A stretch of DNA of 33,781 nt from an uncultured Desulfobacterales bacterium. Its GTDB lineage: Bacteria > Desulfobacterota > Desulfobacteria > Desulfobacterales > JAHEIW01. The notes beneath the pieces are model-generated. The model was not told the DNA's origin. It searched no databases and worked only from the letters and a program-made list of their open reading frames with translations. Below are positions 25,130 through 33,570 of this stretch, one piece after another (the stretch's first letter is position 1; every line of letters begins with the position of its first letter). Location: NCBI GenBank assembly GCA_947259495.1, contig CAMYLV010000026.1, positions 51,173 through 84,953 on the forward strand. Reading direction: 5' to 3'. Both the position numbers and the translations under genes were made by a program.

Positions 25130-26038
25130 ATGCAGAAGAGAAATGACGCAAAAAAATCTGCCGGCGGTCCGACCACACGTAAAAAGCAGGCCCTTGGAAG
25201 AGGTCTGGGAGCGCTCATTCCGGATATTGAAAAAATAGAGGAACGCCCAAAGGATTTTTTCTATTGTGATATTGAACGGATCCGACCCAACCGGTTTCAA
25301 CCGCGTCAGCAGTTTCCTGAAGCTGAATTGGAAGAACTCTGCCAATCCATAAAACAACAGGGCATCCTGCAACCGCTTTTGGTCCGGGAAGAAAATGATG
25401 GATTCCAGTTGATTGCCGGTGAAAGACGGTTGCGCGCTGCCAAAAAAGCCGGTCTGACACAGGTGCCGGTCATCGTCAAGCGGATCAGCGATTCTAAATT
25501 ACTGGAATTGTCAATTGTTGAAAACATCCAGCGCGCCAATTTCAATCCCATCGAGGAATCCGAAGCCTACCATCGTCTGATCACCGAATTTCATCTCACT
25601 CAGGATGAAGCCGCTACCCGGGTGGGGAAAAGCCGCTCCGCGGTTGCCAATTTTTTGCGATTACGGCAGCTGCCTGAAGCCATCAGGACCAGCATCCAGG
25701 AGGGCTCAATCACAATGGGTCACGCCAGAGCGCTGCTGGGCACCACTAACTCCACCCAGCAGCTGGCAGCATGGCGCTCGGTTATCAAAAAAGGGTTGTC
25801 GGTCAGGGATACCGAAGATCTTGTCCGTGCTCTAAACGACGAGAAGAAGAAACCAAAAGTGGTCAGGAAAAGCGCTGAGGACCATTATCTGCTGACTCTG
25901 GCTGAAGATCTCTCGCGGCATTTTGGCACCAAAGTAACGATCAAGCGACGCGGCCTGAAAGGTAGGGTTGAAATTGAATTTTACAGTAATGATGATCTGG
26001 ATCGCCTGATCAAAAGCCTGCAGCAAACTCAGCGATAG
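25130..26038 (+). CDS. parB: Chromosome partitioning protein ParB
   Basis: The 302-residue protein has a Lys-rich N-terminus with the ParA-contacting LGRGLGALIP (22-31). It then has a ParB/Srx CTPase domain with GERRLRAA (97-104) and ENIQRANFNPIEE (131-143), a helix-turn-helix DNA-binding region (about 154-180), and a C-terminal dimerisation part. ParB loads at parS as a CTP-dependent clamp and partners with ParA for origin segregation. All key motifs are intact and the length is normal. The start has AGAG a few bases upstream. It is preceded by an R1 repeat and followed by a NYN gene. Confidence 0.96.
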   Translation: MQKRNDAKKSAGGPTTRKKQALGRGLGALIPDIEKIEERPKDFFYCDIERIRPNRFQPRQQFPEAELEELCQSIKQQGILQPLLVREENDGFQLIAGERRLRAAKKAGLTQVPVIVKRISDSKLLELSIVENIQRANFNPIEESEAYHRLITEFHLTQDEAATRVGKSRSAVANFLRLRQLPEAIRTSIQEGSITMGHARALLGTTNSTQQLAAWRSVIKKGLSVRDTEDLVRALNDEKKKPKVVRKSAEDHYLLTLAEDLSRHFGTKVTIKRRGLKGRVEIEFYSNDDLDRLIKSLQQTQR

Positions 26039-26074
26039 CCGCTTAGCATCCTTAAGCAAACATTGACGATCAAC

Positions 26075-26596
26075 ATGTCGCTTCATATCATCATCGATGG
26101 ATATAATCTAATCCGACAATCCGCAACTCTGAGCCGGCTGGATCAGCAGGATATCCTCCTGGGCCGTGAAGCGCTGGTGGGCATGCTGGCGGCGTACCGC
26201 AAGATAAAGCCCCACCCCATAACGGTCGTCTTCGACGGCCAGCACAGTTCGGCTTTCTCTGCGCAACGCCACCGACAAAAAGGGATCTCGGTTCGATTTT
26301 CACCAAAGGGGACATCGGCCGACGATGTGATCAAGCGCATGGCATGCAAGGAACGCGAAAAAGCATTGGTGGTCAGCTCGGATCGGGAAATCATCGATTA
26401 CGTGGCTTCCTGTGGCGCAGCCACAATCAGTGCACCGCAGTTTGAAGCTAAAATCGAAATGGCCGCCCACCTTGACAACCACAGCAACGAAGCCGATGAT
26501 TTCAGCGGCTGGACCGCCACCACGAAAAAAAAAGGGCCCGCCCGCAGATTATCGAAAAGACAGCGGCGCAACCGCGTGAAGATTAAAAAGCTTTGA
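26075..26596 (+). CDS. NYN-domain (YacP-like) putative ribonuclease
   Basis: The 173-residue product (from the ATG at 26075; a TTG at 26063 is in frame) is a NYN/PIN-fold protein: IIDGYN with Asp8, VVFDG, SADDVIKRMA and VVSSDREI give the acidic residues for metal binding. The C-terminus is strongly basic (KKKGPARRLSKRQRRNRVKIKKL), suitable for RNA binding. YacP/Rae1 relatives are ribonucleases, Rae1 acting at the ribosome in Bacillus, so an RNA endonuclease role is likely but not proven here. Its stop lies one base before the ispH-ubiA start, so the two are probably cotranscribed. Confidence 0.85.
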   Translation: MSLHIIIDGYNLIRQSATLSRLDQQDILLGREALVGMLAAYRKIKPHPITVVFDGQHSSAFSAQRHRQKGISVRFSPKGTSADDVIKRMACKEREKALVVSSDREIIDYVASCGAATISAPQFEAKIEMAAHLDNHSNEADDFSGWTATTKKKGPARRLSKRQRRNRVKIKKL

Positions 26597-26597
26597 A

Positions 26598-28337
26598 ATG
26601 AAAATCGTTATTGCCAAAACATCCGGATTTTGCATGGGCGTTCGCCGTGCGGTTGAAATGGTGCTGGATGCCCCCGAAGAGCACCTGCATCCGATTTCAA
26701 CCTATGGTTCCTTGATCCACAATCCACAGGTTTTGGAGATTTTGGAAGAAAAAGGCATATCCGCTTTTAATGAACTGCCGTCGCAGGGTTCGGGAACGGT
26801 GCTCATCCGGGCCCATGGCGTGCCGCAGGAAACAAAAGACCAACTTGAAGAAGTGGGCTTCAAGGTTATCGATGCGACCTGTCCCCGGGTCATACGGGTG
26901 CAGACGATTATAAAAAAACACGCCAAGAAAGGATATGCATCCATTATCGTTGGTGATCTGGACCATCCGGAAGTTATCGGATTGCGCGGTTACGGCGGTG
27001 ATGAAAGCTATGTCGTTAAAAATGTGGCTGAACTGGAAGCTCTTCCCGGGTTTGAACATGCGATCATTGTCGCTCAAACGACACTCAACACGCATCTATG
27101 GAAGGCTGTCAAAAATTGGGCGGCCGCCAGCCACCCGCATTATAAAGTATTTGAGACCATTTGCGACTCCACCGAGCGCCGCCAGGCAGAGGTCCAACGA
27201 TTGGCTGAATCAGTGGATGCGGTCATTGTGGTGGGCGGCCGCAGCAGCGGAAATACGAAAAGATTGGTTGATATCGCCCGCCAGACCGGCAAACCTGCTT
27301 TTCATATCGAAAGCGAGGCCGATCTGGTCAACCTTGATCTGCAAGCCCTGACAGCATCCAGCCAGATCGGCATCACCGCCGGCGCCTCCACCCCCAACTG
27401 GGTCATTAAAAAAGTCTATCGGGCGCTGGAAGCGCTGATTTTCGAACGCAAGCAGGGCTGGCGGCGGATGGCGTTTGAAATTCAGCGCGCATTATTGTTG
27501 ACCAATATCTATGTCGCCATCGGTGCCGGCGCATTATGCTATGCCTGTAATAAACTGCAGGGTATTCATCAGACGTTTCCCTATATTTTAATTTCCATGC
27601 TCTATGTTCAATCCATGCATATCCTCAATCACCTGACTGACACCCGTGCCGATCGATACAACGATCCGAACAGGGCCAAATTTTACGACCGTTTCAAAAC
27701 CCTGCTGGCGATATTGGCAGGCCTGGCAGGCGGCACCGGACTGGTTATCGCATACAGCATCGGGGTGTTTCCATTTATGGCTTTGTTGATCATGAGCTTA
27801 TTGGGGCTTTCTTACAATCTGAAGATTTTACCGTCGTGGCTTACGGGCACTAAATATCGCAAATTAAGAGATATCCCCGGTTCAAAGACACTCTTGATTG
27901 CGGTTGCCTGGGGGATTGTTACGGCAGTACTGCCGCCGTTGTCCAAATTCGGCGGTATTCATTGGGTCAATACGCTGGTGGCGATGTGGGCCATTGGCAT
28001 CGTTTTTGTCAGAACCGCATTTTTTGATATACTCGATATGCAGGGTGATCGGCTGGTGGGCAAAGAGACCATACCGATCCTTCTGGGGGAGAAACACTCA
28101 ATGCGGCTCCTCAAAGTAATTTTGATTATACTGACTGTGGCATTGGCCGTTTTAAGTGCTTTGCACCTGACTTCAAGCCTGGGATTCGCTCTGATGTTGT
28201 GCCCGATTTTTATTGGGCTGATTATATTGGCTTACGAGCGGGCCCAGATGTTTCCGGGTATTCGCCTGGAATTTTTACTTGAAAGCCAGTTTATCCTGGC
28301 CGGCACGGTTACCTTCGCATGGGTCATGTTCACTTAG
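26598..28337 (+). CDS. ispH: IspH-UbiA fusion: HMBPP reductase plus prenyltransferase
   Basis: The 579-residue protein has two complete domains in one frame. Residues 1-282 are IspH, which reduces HMBPP to isopentenyl and dimethylallyl diphosphate. They carry the [4Fe-4S] ligands Cys12, Cys95 and Cys189, the HMBPP-binding His41, His73 and His123, the catalytic Glu125 (HPEVIG), and SSGN at 217-219. Residues 290-579 are a UbiA-type membrane prenyltransferase with about eight spans, an NxxxDxxxD motif (Asn344, Asp348, Asp352), and a DxxDxxGD motif (Asp477, Asp480, Asp484). The second domain should join a polyprenyl chain to an aromatic or other acceptor; the acceptor is unknown. A menaquinone role is possible but not shown. 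It sits one base after the NYN gene. Confidence 0.92.
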   Translation: MKIVIAKTSGFCMGVRRAVEMVLDAPEEHLHPISTYGSLIHNPQVLEILEEKGISAFNELPSQGSGTVLIRAHGVPQETKDQLEEVGFKVIDATCPRVIRVQTIIKKHAKKGYASIIVGDLDHPEVIGLRGYGGDESYVVKNVAELEALPGFEHAIIVAQTTLNTHLWKAVKNWAAASHPHYKVFETICDSTERRQAEVQRLAESVDAVIVVGGRSSGNTKRLVDIARQTGKPAFHIESEADLVNLDLQALTASSQIGITAGASTPNWVIKKVYRALEALIFERKQGWRRMAFEIQRALLLTNIYVAIGAGALCYACNKLQGIHQTFPYILISMLYVQSMHILNHLTDTRADRYNDPNRAKFYDRFKTLLAILAGLAGGTGLVIAYSIGVFPFMALLIMSLLGLSYNLKILPSWLTGTKYRKLRDIPGSKTLLIAVAWGIVTAVLPPLSKFGGIHWVNTLVAMWAIGIVFVRTAFFDILDMQGDRLVGKETIPILLGEKHSMRLLKVILIILTVALAVLSALHLTSSLGFALMLCPIFIGLIILAYERAQMFPGIRLEFLLESQFILAGTVTFAWVMFT

Positions 28338-28430
28338 AAGCGGAGGAACATGGCCAGGCCTCGTGCTCGTCCTCGATAATCGTATTATTGAGATGGGCAA
28401 TAGTTTAAGGAATCGATCAGGCGCTTGCTT

Positions 28431-28715
28431 ATGGAACCCGTTCATATACCCATCGAAGATGTCCTGGACCTGCATACGTTTCGGCCACGGGACATACCTG
28501 CTCTTTTGCATGATTACTTTTCTGAATGTATCAAAGCCGGCATATTTTCCGTGCGTGTTATTCACGGCAAAGGCAAGGGCATTCAGAAAAGACAGGTGCA
28601 CCAGGTCTTAAACAAACACCCGTTGGTCCAGCGTTACAAAGATGCGCCACCACAAGCCGGGGGCTGGGGCGCGACACTGGTGGAATTAAAGCAGCTGACG
28701 GACAAAATCGTTTGA
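28431..28715 (+). CDS. Small Smr-domain protein
   Basis: The 94-residue product is a stand-alone Smr domain: DLHTF (13-17) near the N-terminus and HGKGKG (45-50), where MutS2-type Smr has HGKGTG. Smr domains are nucleases or nucleic-acid binders. Stand-alone forms are common and poorly understood. I start at the ATG at 28431; an in-frame TTG at 28425 is also possible. No strong ribosome binding site is visible. It lies about 90 bases after ispH-ubiA on the same strand. Confidence 0.8.
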   Translation: MEPVHIPIEDVLDLHTFRPRDIPALLHDYFSECIKAGIFSVRVIHGKGKGIQKRQVHQVLNKHPLVQRYKDAPPQAGGWGATLVELKQLTDKIV

Positions 28716-28762
28716 AAAAATTTGCTATTTTCAACACTCTCATCTTTGGGTTTTAATTCAAC

Positions 28763-28794
28763 CTGAAATGAGCGTTTCAAATTTTAAAAAAGCG
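28763..28794 (-). repeat. Dispersed repeat R1, copy C
   Basis: On the plus strand this reads ctgaaatgagcgtttcaaat then tttaaaaaagc, the reverse complement of copies A (8014-8045) and B (25071-25101). It is in the gap between the Smr and glycosyltransferase genes. Confidence 0.6.
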
Positions 28795-28873
28795 GGGCAT
28801 TCTTTAGTGGTAAGGTTCAAATTATTTCCCCAAAATAACAGGCTTGATTATAACGAGGAAAGTTATCTTTCAC

Positions 28874-30091
28874 ATGGATATTAACTTTCAGCGCAAAGTG
28901 GATCGCTATGTCGGAGCATTTATCTGCCGGATTTTCTCACTTTTTTGCTGCAAAAGCAAAGATGAGGATGATGGGTTTCAGGCCAAAAAGTTTCTGGTAA
29001 TACTGCTCTCTGAGATGGGGAGTATTGTTCTGGCCTACCCCATGTTCCAGCAGATTAAAAAACGGTACCCCGGGGCCGAGCTGTATGGGCTTTTGTTCGA
29101 AAAAAATACAGAAATCTTAACGCTGCTTGATGTCACCCAGCCAGAAAAAATTTTAACGATCCGCGACACATCTTTTGGCGTCTTTGCCATCGATTGCCTG
29201 CGGACCTTGAATCAAATCCGCAAACTTAAAGTTGATGTGGTGATCGACTGTGAGCTATTTGCCAGAATCAGCAGCATTTTTTCATTTATAAGCGGAGCGA
29301 AGATTCGTGTCGGCTTCCATCCGCACACGCAAGAAGGCCTTTATCGTGGCAGCTTTATCAATCGCCCGGTATTGTTCAACCCCTATCATCATATCTCGCG
29401 CCAATTTCTCAATCTGGTTGCAGCCATAGACTCGATCAGCACGCCAACTGTCAAGCGGTCGCTGGAGCACAACAATTTAAAACCACCGGCCATCAAATTT
29501 ACGCCTGCTGAAATTGAGGTCATGCAGGCCAAACTGCAAAACGATTTTAAGGCCATTGCCGGCAAAAAACTGATTCTGATTTATCCCGGCGGCGGAATAT
29601 TGCCCATCAGGGCCTGGCCGCGCAATTATTACAGCCAGGTTGCCGCAGAATTGATTAAAAAAGGATATGCCGTAGGTGTTGTCGGGCTGGCAGAGGATAA
29701 GGCACTGGCAGCGGCAATTCTGTCAGATTGCAACCATCCGGCCTGCATCGACCTGACCGGATATACCCGCACCATTCGGGAATTGATGCTCATCTTCCAG
29801 TTTGCCGTACTTTTAATAACCAACGACGGCGGCCCGGGACAATTTGCTGCCCTGACGCCCGTTCCGACAATCATATTTTACGGGCCCGAAACCCCGGACC
29901 TTTATGGCCCGGCTGACGACAGAGCTACACTGTTTTACAACCCCCTGCCCTGCTCACCCTGCCTCACCGCCTATAACCATCGCAACTCTCCCTGCGATGG
30001 CAACAATCTATGTTTAAAGCAAATCCCACCGCAGCAGGTGCTGAAAAAAGCTCTGGAAATATTGGAAGAAGGACAGACCGCCGGGGGTTAG
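28874..30091 (+). CDS. Glycosyltransferase family 9 (heptosyltransferase-like)
   Basis: The 405-residue product (ATG at 28874; a longer TTG start at 28844 is possible) has the GT9 two-domain layout. It includes EMGSIVLAYPMFQQIKKRYP early, YPGGG near the linker, and ITNDGGPGQFA late, where the usual family form has ND-S-GP-x-H. His is replaced by Gln here, which may change activity. The C-terminal CSPC plus further Cys (SPCDGNNLC) resembles the Cys-rich end of ADP-heptose transferases. Such enzymes extend the lipopolysaccharide core at the cytoplasmic face. No other LPS gene is nearby. The next gene starts 21 bases on. Confidence 0.82.
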   Translation: MDINFQRKVDRYVGAFICRIFSLFCCKSKDEDDGFQAKKFLVILLSEMGSIVLAYPMFQQIKKRYPGAELYGLLFEKNTEILTLLDVTQPEKILTIRDTSFGVFAIDCLRTLNQIRKLKVDVVIDCELFARISSIFSFISGAKIRVGFHPHTQEGLYRGSFINRPVLFNPYHHISRQFLNLVAAIDSISTPTVKRSLEHNNLKPPAIKFTPAEIEVMQAKLQNDFKAIAGKKLILIYPGGGILPIRAWPRNYYSQVAAELIKKGYAVGVVGLAEDKALAAAILSDCNHPACIDLTGYTRTIRELMLIFQFAVLLITNDGGPGQFAALTPVPTIIFYGPETPDLYGPADDRATLFYNPLPCSPCLTAYNHRNSPCDGNNLCLKQIPPQQVLKKALEILEEGQTAGG

Positions 30092-30112
30092 AAAAACCAG
30101 GAGACAACTGCC

Positions 30113-30418
30113 ATGTCAACATTTACATTTCTCGGAATCATTTTATTGGTCGCGTCAATACTTTTGTTCGCTTATCAGGCCATGACGGCATTCATGGAAA
30201 TGGGCACATCCAATGAATTTAAATTTGAAAATATCAATCTTGCTGATATTTTGGATGTTTCAGCCGCAGAATGGAGTGAAGAGATTTCGATAGTCTACCT
30301 TCAGGGTTTAGCAGAAACCCTGCTGACAATGCCTTTAGCGATATTGCTGCTCACCGGCGCAATATTCTTTTTTTTAATTCACGCTTTCACCAGCGAAAAG
30401 CAAATCCGCAAGAAATAA
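30113..30418 (+). CDS. Small two-span membrane protein
   Basis: The 101-residue product has two hydrophobic spans (about 4-25 and 69-91) around a soluble, acidic 40-residue loop (FKFENINLADILDVSAAEWSEE), and a basic tail. AGGAG lies nine bases before the ATG. It directly follows the GT9 gene and is probably cotranscribed. The family is not recognised. Its end converges on a cyclophilin gene 50 bases away. Confidence 0.7.
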   Translation: MSTFTFLGIILLVASILLFAYQAMTAFMEMGTSNEFKFENINLADILDVSAAEWSEEISIVYLQGLAETLLTMPLAILLLTGAIFFFLIHAFTSEKQIRKK

Positions 30419-30468
30419 AAGCCGCTGCTATCTGTTGACATGGGCCGTGATGTTTTGGGTCGAAGATC

Positions 30469-31035
30469 TCAGGGCATCCGGGCGGCGCGGGTAATGACGA
30501 CAGGCTCCGCCGGCACATCCCGAAAACGGCGACGCGTGACGGTCTTCGCTTTAGAGATGGTATCCACAACGCCCATGCCTTCCACCACATACCCGAATAC
30601 CGCATACCCCCAGCCCTGGGGAGATTTTTCCCGGTAATTCAGCGCCGCATTGTCCACGCTATTGATGAAAAACTGGGCTGTGGCGCTATGCGGATTCGGC
30701 GTGCGGGCCATAGCGATGGTGCCCCGTTGATTGCGCATACCATTGTCGGCTTCGTTGCGGATCGGGGCGCGGGTGCTTTTTTGCCGCATGTCGGCCGTAA
30801 AACCGCCCCCCTGAATCATGAAATTGGGGATCACGCGGTGAAAAATGGTGTTATTGTAAAATCCCGCGTCCACATATGTCATAAAATTCTTAACGGTTTC
30901 CGGCGCTTTGTCCGCATAGAGCTCGAGCACAATTTTTCCTTTGGAAGTTTCCAGGACAACTTTGGGGTTATCGCCGGCGGAGGCCGTAAAAGCGACGACC
31001 AGCACAGCTACCGTAAAAATCAATATGCGTTTCAT
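30469..31035 (-). CDS. Secreted cyclophilin-type peptidyl-prolyl isomerase
   Basis: The 188-residue product has a signal peptide (about 1-20) and a full cyclophilin domain: [34 protein letters not shown] and [13 protein letters not shown] are present. It isomerises proline bonds in exported proteins. The start is the ATG at 31035 with GGGAGGTG six bases upstream; a longer frame from 31080 has no such support and would bury the signal peptide. It is monocistronic here, and convergent with the small membrane gene. Confidence 0.93.
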   Translation of the reverse strand: MKRILIFTVAVLVVAFTASAGDNPKVVLETSKGKIVLELYADKAPETVKNFMTYVDAGFYNNTIFHRVIPNFMIQGGGFTADMRQKSTRAPIRNEADNGMRNQRGTIAMARTPNPHSATAQFFINSVDNAALNYREKSPQGWGYAVFGYVVEGMGVVDTISKAKTVTRRRFRDVPAEPVVITRAARMP

Positions 31036-31233
31036 GACACCTCCCTGCAGGTCTAAAATATCTTCTGGTTTGCCATACATAATTAGTGCCTTTCTCTGGA
31101 AAAATCAATTTTTATTCAAATAATTTCGCTCCCAAAAAATAAACAGATAAGCACTAGGCAAATTTTGCTCTACAGCACCCCCAAATTTTAGCGGTCAAAA
31201 TTTTAACCAATTGAAATTAATGTAAATTTTTTT

Positions 31234-31249
31234 TGGCATAGTATCTGCA
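31234..31249 (+). promoter_or_regulatory. Candidate sigma-54 promoter of motAB
   Basis: TGGCATAGTATCTGCA carries the GG-N10-GC spacing of sigma-54 promoters and matches TGGCAC-N5-TTGCA at all but two conserved positions. It lies about 50 bases before the motA start. Flagellar genes in many Desulfobacterota are sigma-54 dependent, which supports the call. Confidence 0.65.
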
Positions 31250-31296
31250 AATTGCATCAAAGATACGCGTATTGAAACCCATAGGAGAAAAATTCC

Positions 31297-32109
31297 GTGC
31301 TCAAGAAATTGTTGCTGCCAATTGGTCTGCTTTTTTTTATCATCATGTCGGAAAGCGTCATCGACGGCACATCTATCATTATGAATCTAAAAAGTGTCCT
31401 GCTGGTGACGGCCGGCACGCTTTTAAGCGCGTTTGTTGCCTTTCCTCTGAAAACCTTCGGAGACCTCTTTAAAAGCCTCATCGAGGTTTTCAAGCACCAA
31501 GAGACCAACAATAAGTCACTGATAAAAGAACTGGAAAGTCTGGCACTCATTTGGCGCCGACATGGGATTGTCGCCCTTGAAAAAGCCCGCAAAAGAGTCG
31601 ACAACGTTTTTCTGCAAAAAGGAATCGAACTTGTTGTTGACGGGTACGATCGTTATGACATCCGCAATATAATGGAAAAGGACTATGAGCTTTATTTTTC
31701 CCGCAAAGAGTCACAGGTCAATATTTTGAATACCCTCGCCAAGCTGGCTCCGGTTTTCGGCTTTGTGGGCACCATACTGGGTTTGATCAATGTGTTAAAC
31801 AGTATGGAAGACCCGGCCATGATCGGAAAAGGCATGGCGCTGGCGCTGCTGACCACGTTGTACGGCATTTTGCTCGCCAATTTTCTCTTCTTTCCGCTTT
31901 CAAAAAAGCTATCCGAATACACTAAGGCCGAAGCAACGGTTTTAAACATAATATTAGAGGGGATAATGGATATCGCCGAACAAAAAACGTCTAAATCCAT
32001 TTTCCATCGGCTCAATTCCTATCTTGACATCAGTCAACTCAGCCGCATGCATAAGGAAAAAGATGTCAGCCGGCGGGTGCAGCCGAAACCCCAGATGCAA
32101 GTGCAATGA
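31297..32109 (+). CDS. motA: Flagellar stator protein MotA
   Basis: The 270-residue product has four hydrophobic spans: about 4-20, 32-52, 148-172 (LAPVFGFVGTILGLINVL), and 183-205 (LALLTTLYGILLANFLFF), with a long cytoplasmic loop between spans 2 and 3. This is the MotA proton-channel layout. With MotB it forms the stator that drives flagellar rotation. The start is GTG at 31297, preceded by AGGAG nine bases away. motB follows 24 bases later. A sigma-54-like promoter lies upstream. MotA/TolQ/ExbB paralogues are related, but length and loop favour MotA. Confidence 0.9.
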   Translation: MLKKLLLPIGLLFFIIMSESVIDGTSIIMNLKSVLLVTAGTLLSAFVAFPLKTFGDLFKSLIEVFKHQETNNKSLIKELESLALIWRRHGIVALEKARKRVDNVFLQKGIELVVDGYDRYDIRNIMEKDYELYFSRKESQVNILNTLAKLAPVFGFVGTILGLINVLNSMEDPAMIGKGMALALLTTLYGILLANFLFFPLSKKLSEYTKAEATVLNIILEGIMDIAEQKTSKSIFHRLNSYLDISQLSRMHKEKDVSRRVQPKPQMQVQ

Positions 32110-32133
32110 CACCGCCAAAAACAAGGCAATCAA

Positions 32134-32874
32134 ATGGCAGGATCGAAAGGAAACACGCTTCAAAGGCGGCTTGAGTTCTCCGAACAAAAAAGGGCGCTTC
32201 TGCAGAAACGTCTTTCATTGACCAGTATCGAAGAAGATACGACCCTATGGAGCTTTGTTGATCTCATAACCCTGCTGTTGATTCTTTTTATCCTCTTCTA
32301 TTCGCATGCCATAACCCGTAAAGCTTCAGCAAAAAACGACTCCGGCGTGCCGTCGCAAGCATCTGAGACGCAAAAACAAGATGCGTCTTTGGAGCAGTTA
32401 CGCCAACAGGTCATGCAAGCCGTCTCCTCTAAAAACAAAAATGATTTTGGCATCCGGTGGGATCAAAAGCGGCTGGTGCTGGTGCTGGGTGAAAAAATCG
32501 CATTCAATGTAGGCGACGCAACCCTGCTGCCGGATTTTAAGCCCACATTAATGCGGATTGCCGGATTCATTTCATCTCAAAAGGGGTATAAAGTCGCCGT
32601 GGCCGGGCATACGGACGATGTACCCATTAAAACCGAACGGTTTCCCACTAACTGGGAGCTGTCAGCCATTCGGGCCGTCAATGTGGCTAAATTTCTAATC
32701 GGCCACGGCATCCATCCCCGGCGCGTCTCAATAGAGGGCTATTCCGCACACCGTCCCCTGCAACCCAATAGCAACGCTCAGAATCGACGCGCAAACCGCC
32801 GCGTCGAGATCACCTTGATCAAAGAGGAAAGTGAGAAAAGCGGACCGGACCACAATAGCTTGTTGATATTTTGA
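32134..32874 (+). CDS. motB: Flagellar stator protein MotB (OmpA-like)
   Basis: The 246-residue product has one N-terminal span (about 40-58) with SFVDLITLLLILFILF, where Asp43 would be the proton-carrying residue. It also has a C-terminal OmpA-type peptidoglycan-binding domain with GHTDDVPI, ELSAIRAVNVAKFLI, RVSIEGYSAHRP and NRRANRRVEI. That is the MotB layout. The N-terminal 35 residues are unusually basic and charged. No strong ribosome binding site is seen, and translation may be coupled to motA. An AT-rich inverted repeat (TTGAAAT/ATTTCAA, 32871-32897) overlaps its end. Confidence 0.9.
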   Translation: MAGSKGNTLQRRLEFSEQKRALLQKRLSLTSIEEDTTLWSFVDLITLLLILFILFYSHAITRKASAKNDSGVPSQASETQKQDASLEQLRQQVMQAVSSKNKNDFGIRWDQKRLVLVLGEKIAFNVGDATLLPDFKPTLMRIAGFISSQKGYKVAVAGHTDDVPIKTERFPTNWELSAIRAVNVAKFLIGHGIHPRRVSIEGYSAHRPLQPNSNAQNRRANRRVEITLIKEESEKSGPDHNSLLIF

Positions 32875-33004
32875 AATTGAAAATGATGTGATTTCAAGCA
32901 GTTGATTCTATTCTGTTTTTTTTGCTGATTTTTGGCTTCGTTTGGAACCATTTGGAAATATTTGACCTTGACGGGCACAATTTGGGCACAGTAAATCATA
33001 TTTA

Positions 33005-33307
33005 TTAACTTGCTTCTTTCCTGATGATTCTGTAGGTTTCTTCGTAGATAAATTTGCGAGGTCCGACAGCTACAATGTCGATGGTTCGTTTCGAGGATAT
33101 GCGATAAACTATCCTGAATCTGCTGATTCGGTAACTTTTTAACCCCTCCAACTCATCTTTGAGAGACCTGCCAGACTCAGGTTCAGTCATGATGTAGTGC
33201 AACCCTGCCCTGGTTTTCCTTTTTAGCTGCGGGTGACAACCTCTGATTAAAGCGACAACCGCATCAGGCACCCTAAGCTTTCTTCGAATAGGGTCTTGCG
33301 ATGTCAT
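33005..33307 (-). CDS. RelE/ParE family toxin
   Basis: The 100-residue product fits the RelE/ParE fold: KSYRISRFRIVYRI and IDIVAVGPRKFIYEETYRII cover the C-terminal strands, and it is basic as expected. It is either an mRNA interferase (RelE-like) or a gyrase poison (ParE-like); I cannot decide. The antitoxin gene ends three bases upstream, the usual order for Phd/YefM-RelE pairs. It lies beside tRNA-Phe, a common integration site. Confidence 0.85.
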   Translation of the reverse strand: MTSQDPIRRKLRVPDAVVALIRGCHPQLKRKTRAGLHYIMTEPESGRSLKDELEGLKSYRISRFRIVYRISSKRTIDIVAVGPRKFIYEETYRIIRKEAS

Positions 33308-33310
33308 TAT

Positions 33311-33568
33311 TTATTCGAAAAGCTCCTCTAAAGTATATACTTTAGGTTTTTTCTTTAGAGCCGAAATGCCTTTTTTTATCTCGCTCATCAAGTCTCCATC
33401 AGCTTTTATTGCAATTGTTTCCCGCCAACCTTCGAATTCATCAGGGCTTACTAAAACCGCCGCTGGGCGTCCATTTTTGGTAATGACCACCTCTGCGTCG
33501 GTGGACTGAACCTTCTCTATAAGTTCACTTAGTTTCATTTTTGCTTCGGATAAAGAAAGAGTTTCCAT
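33311..33568 (-). CDS. Phd/YefM-type antitoxin
   Basis: The 85-residue product has the Phd/YefM N-terminal fold: LSLSEAKMKLSELIEKVQSTDAEVVITKNGRPAAVLVSPDEFEGW. The C-terminal third (KKGISALKKKPKVYTLEELFE) would wrap the toxin. These antitoxins also repress their own operon, and an inverted repeat at 33571-33608 is a candidate operator. GAGG lies seven bases before the ATG. The toxin gene follows three bases after the stop. Confidence 0.9.
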   Translation of the reverse strand: METLSLSEAKMKLSELIEKVQSTDAEVVITKNGRPAAVLVSPDEFEGWRETIAIKADGDLMSEIKKGISALKKKPKVYTLEELFE

Positions 33569-33570
33569 AT

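Noticed and set aside
23757-26062. Replication origin near parAB
   Set aside because: I see no DnaA-box cluster, dnaA, gidA or parS in the window. parAB alone does not mark an origin here.
32871-32897. Terminator after motB from TTGAAAT/ATTTCAA
   Set aside because: The stem is seven A/T-rich pairs with a long loop, and the T run starts about 20 bases later, so termination is doubtful.
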